Source: Gymnorhina tibicen
Lineage: Eukaryota > Chordata > Aves > Passeriformes > Artamidae
Reading direction: 5' to 3'
Assembly: GCA_013399875.1 (NCBI GenBank)
Contig: VXAZ01007999.1
Location: 92,057 to 156,056, forward strand
DNA length: 64,000 nucleotides
The position numbers and the translations under genes are program-made. Shown here piece by piece: positions 60,590 through 64,000 of this stretch; the first letter of the stretch is position 1; each line of letters begins with the position of its first letter. Under the pieces are notes generated by a model. It had not been told where the DNA came from. It saw nothing but the letters and a program-made list of their open reading frames with translations, and did no database searches.

Positions 60590-61160
60590 GCTGAGACTGA
60601 TATTATATTAATAAATAAAATCATCTCACCCCACATCTGGCTAAAGCTCTCTTTTTTCATGCAAGGACATTCACTGCTTCCTTTTCCCCAGCAGAAACTT
60701 GTTCTCTAGGAAGGAGAAGATGGAGTAAAACACAAACGAGGAATTGACATTCATCAGCTTATCCAGCAGTGCTAAACCATCCACTCGGATCACCCAGACC
60801 CTCTGGACGATCATTAGCTCTCAGGGTGTTTCAGTCAAGTTTGCAAGATGCTTTATATCAGTCAGGAGAGACTTTCTCATCAACTGACACAGTTTAAAGC
60901 ATTTTGGATGGGGAGGCACGTACGTAGGAACGTGAGCCTGAGCACAGATGTATAAAATTGTAGGTGATCAAAGGTAGTGCATCCAAGGCAGGATTAAAAG
61001 ACGTTTAATACAGCTTTTCCCAATAAGCCTGAGAGATGAAAGAACTGCCACAAGGCCTTGCTGGAGGCTTAGAAATTGCTCTGTGAAATCAGCTGCAATT
61101 GGTAATTAAATGGAAACCTTGGGGGTGTTCTGAAGACTTTTTTCATAGCCTGGCATAAGG
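60590..61160. promoter_or_regulatory. AT-leaning frame-poor region (candidate non-coding element)
   Basis: About 570 bases with no open frame of 60 codons on either strand. It contains GATATTATATTAATAAATAA near 60599, GCACGTACGTAGGAACG near 60917 and GCAATTGGTAATTAAATGG near 61097. It is complex sequence without a recognised transposon. Confidence 0.28.
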
Positions 61161-61749
61161 GAACTCATCTTTAAATTACGTAGACTTTTACCTTCCACGG
61201 AGGTGAAGGTAAAACACCATCCTGCTGCTCCTGCATGTCCTGCCCCAGAGCAGCTGGCTCTGTGCAGGAGCAGCTCAGCCTCTCTGTGCCAGGATCAGGG
61301 CACACAGTCCTGAGTCTGAGCCCATCAGAACGTTCCTGTCTTCCCAGTGCCTGCCCTCAACTGAGCCAGCTGCAAACCAGGGAGCTCGCCAGGGAACTGC
61401 GCCCCTGCCTCGTGCAACTCAAAACCAGCCATGCTCTAAAGTCCCCAGCAGCTCCCAGAGCACCTTCTCCTTCTTGGAAGTGCACACAGCTCCTCCACAA
61501 CCGCTTCCAATCTCTGTCTTTGATCTGCTCCAGGGAGAGCCCAAGGCAGGCAGGAGATCCCTTGGTTGACTGGGATGTGGGGGAAAACCAGAGATTCCTG
61601 GTCCTCATAAAAGACAGGAGAATGACGGTGGGTTTTTTAACTGATTGTGATGGATTGGAAATTCTGAGTGTGCACATCTGGAAGGGAAACCAGAGCACAG
61701 CAGAAAGCTCAGCTTTGTGGGCAGAGCATCCGAACGGGCCCCAGGAGAT
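61161..61749. other. Gene-free sequence with a long chance frame
   Basis: A 176-codon plus-strand frame runs 61235-61765 and is opposed by a 113-codon minus-strand frame. I recognise no domain. Confidence 0.45.
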
Positions 61750-61860
61750 TTTGGTTGGACTCTAAGCTCTGCTACCACTTTGCTCGGTGCAGGTGAGGCT
61801 GAGCCCTTCTCGTGGCCCATTTCCCTTCTCTTTGCAGTAAAAGGGGTCGGTCCTTTTTGA
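61750..61860 (+). mobile_element. Possible MIR-like SINE relic
   Basis: AAGCTCTGCTACCACTTTGC, then TGGCCCATTTCCCTTCTCTTTG and AGTAAAAGGGG, recalls the MIR order CAGCTCTGCCACTGGC, CTCAGTTTCCCCATCTG, TAAAATGGGG. Conservation is weak and the central GGCAAGTCAC motif is missing. Confidence 0.35.
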
Positions 61861-63289
61861 TCTACTTGCAAGAATGGGTTACTCACTGTTTGCTTGAAGA
61901 GTTCCTAGGATAACAAGGGCTATAAACAAAGCCAACCTTCTGCCCTGGATCGCAGTTCAACAGCGTTTAGAATCCTGTTTGATGCAAAGTGCTTTGGTTC
62001 CCGTTGTAGCCTTTCATTTCTAGATGGCACAACACTCTCACTGAGGCAAAGTACTCTTTCAGACAAAGCTGAATCTGCTGTAAGTAGCACTGAATATCCT
62101 TTTTTCAGCAGAACAACAGCAGGTGAGGGCAGCTCAACTGCAGACAGCTCAACAGCTGCTGAAAAACAAACTAAGATAAAAAATGTTTGAAAAAGAATTA
62201 AAAGCAGGTTCAGTAAAAGAAATAGAAATAAAAAAGGTGCTGAATCTCCCCTGAATACAATGCAGGTAGCCAGAAATAGCTGCCAGAGGGAGAGATCGAC
62301 AGCTGATATAAATAGTAGTGACTCATGGTGTAATGGGGATCCAGTTCAGGGGAACAAATCCCTATCAGTGGCTCAGACAAAGCCTCCTACAGCAAACACC
62401 TCCGAAGGCGCAGGCCTAAATACCTCCAGGGAGCTTGGGATAATACCTCTAGGCAGAAAGCCCTTAGTGCCAGTCCCCTGTCCAGGAAGCATCCAGTGCA
62501 GTGGATGGCTTTGGTTTGTGGCCCAAGAGAGATGGATTTATGCAGAGCATAAGGATACTCTCTCAGACAGATGTCAGAAAAAATCTCCATGCATCAACTG
62601 TGCTGTGCTGCTGCTGAAACCTGTCTGCCAAGAGTCCCTCCTGGAGGGCCTGGGAAACAAATAGATGTGCTTTAATTTCCTGAGGACTCGGTGCTTTCCT
62701 AGCAGAGCCCTGGGCCTTTCCACCCTTGGTTTGCAGAAGGTGCCTGTCCTACACCTGCTGGCAGTGGCACACAAGCATTTCACCTCTGGCACGCAGCCAC
62801 TGCAGGGTTGTTGCCAGTTCTGTTTGGCTCTGCAGTCTCACACTGAGCTCTCCAGCACATCCTACAGAGCCACCAGCGTCCAAACCAAGCATTCCCAGAG
62901 GACACGGCCCCTCAGACTCATGACCGTGGCTGTGGGCAGAGCCCATGGGCAAAGCCAAAGAAACCAGAGTACGATGAGGGAGAGATGGAGTTCTTCACCC
63001 CGAGCAGAAGCCTGTTCACATCCCTGGGGTGCCAGGTGCAATGTTGACTATCCTTTATCTTCCTTTTTCTCTCAAGGTCCCTGTAGCTATCACTGGAGGA
63101 GATGCTCTTTGCATCCAGCATTTCCAGCCTCTGAAATTGCTTCCTGCCCTGTGCTGATGTGGAAGTCAATCCCAGAGGCAGAGCAAGCCTGAGAAATAAA
63201 GAAGCCTGACCCAGAACAGGCAGGTCAGCAGCTGGATATTGCACAGAAATGGCAGTCTCTCCAACACGGGGATGCTTTTCTTTCAACTG
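61861..63289. other. Gene-free sequence with an unusual AT-rich segment
   Basis: The segment 62160-62260 is A-rich. A 134-codon plus-strand frame follows at 62260-62664 and 175 codons in another frame at 62665-63192. Their residues are more balanced than most chance frames here, but no protein family is recognisable. Confidence 0.4.
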
Positions 63290-63660
63290 CTTTTAATTTT
63301 TTTGCCCCTCCATATAATTCTCTAATAATCACCCTATTAACAATGTTCCATTTGCCACACAACTTGGGATATTAATCCTATTAGTTGGTACTAATCCTCT
63401 GAAAAACAAAATGGAAATATTCACTCTCTCATTTTCTCAGGGTAAAATAAAGAAGGGAGAGAAAGAGGTGGGGAGAAGAGAAGACAAAGATGCTTTCAGA
63501 GGTTTGCTGTTTTGTGAGTTAATGAATGGAACTGGGTCTCCTGTGGTCTCCATATAGAATTCCATTATCAAGTAATGGGGAGTCACATCCAGCCTGTTGA
63601 TAAGAGACAGTCTGTCAGATTAAGCATTAACTATCATATTTGGAAACCATGCAGTTTTCT
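63290..63660. promoter_or_regulatory. AT-rich island (candidate non-coding element)
   Basis: Contains TCTAATAATCACCCTATTAAC near 63322, GGATATTAATCCTATTAG around 63368-63385 (with GGATATTAATCC a near-palindrome) and CTATCATATTTGG near 63631. No frame of 60 codons lies within. Function is unknown. Confidence 0.28.
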
Positions 63661-64000
63661 ACCCATTGGGGCATCCAAACACAATATCCCATTTCCCTTT
63701 CCTTCCCCCAACACCTTTTCCTTTACCACACACTAATTAAAGAACAAGGGGAGGGGGAGACAGCTCCGTGCTGCCGAGCCCAAGATAAACTTTGCTGAGT
63801 AGGGGGGAAGAAATGAAGTGAGCATCCCAGAGAGCAGAGGTCTTTCCTATAGGCTTTCATTTTTCCACCCACCCCCTCTTGTGCTGTATTTTTTCATATT
63901 TCTGTGAAGAATTACTGGCAGTTTCCATCCTCCCCTGCTCCACAAGGTGAGACTGGCACCTACTGGAATGCGCCTGGAAAGGCTGAGACTGAGAAGAAAA
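63661..64000. other. Gene-free end of window
   Basis: Mixed purine- and pyrimidine-rich sequence. No gene or recognised repeat. Confidence 0.5.

Overview
This window looks like vertebrate nuclear DNA, most probably from a bird and possibly a songbird. The composition is mixed, CpG is scarce outside a few clusters, stop codons are dense in all frames, and there are no bacterial-style gene arrays. The recognisable repeats fit a bird: a CR1 LINE 3' end, a solo LTR resembling passerine ERVL-type LTRs, old MIR/CORE-like SINEs, a 5S rRNA-derived SINE, and a long block of CCCTAA telomere-type repeats. Repeat names come from memory of family consensus sequences and could not be checked against a library.

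I found no protein-coding gene, exon, tRNA or functional rRNA gene that I can support. The longest open frames (about 200-235 codons) lack recognisable domains and have the low-complexity, Cys/Ser/Leu/Pro-rich look of chance frames. The window is best read as intergenic or deep intronic sequence.

Layout. 1-6.6 kb: a minisatellite cut by the left edge, a TAATTA-rich AT island, a CR1 tail and a 581-bp minus-strand solo LTR. 6.6-16.9 kb: AT-rich islands, a TATA-like site followed by a CpG cluster, and two short tandem duplications. 16.9-30 kb: a MIR-like SINE, two copies of an old sauropsid-type repeat, a 190-bp GGAA microsatellite and a 5S-derived SINE. 30-43 kb: mostly unique sequence with several AT-rich islands and a second MIR-like SINE. 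43.26-43.75 kb: the interstitial telomeric block, followed 0.6 kb later by a small CpG cluster ending in a consensus splice donor. 44.5-64 kb: homeodomain-motif-rich islands, further MIR-like copies, a CCATC pentamer array, and AT-rich tracts that may be old repeat relics.

The repeated alternation of moderately GC-rich, repeat-poor DNA with short AT-rich islands carrying TAATTA/TAATTG motifs resembles regulatory DNA around developmental genes. That is inference; only cross-species alignment would establish it. I see no convincing new biological system. The telomeric block with its neighbouring CpG cluster, the 5S-derived SINE and the AT-rich islands are the best leads.
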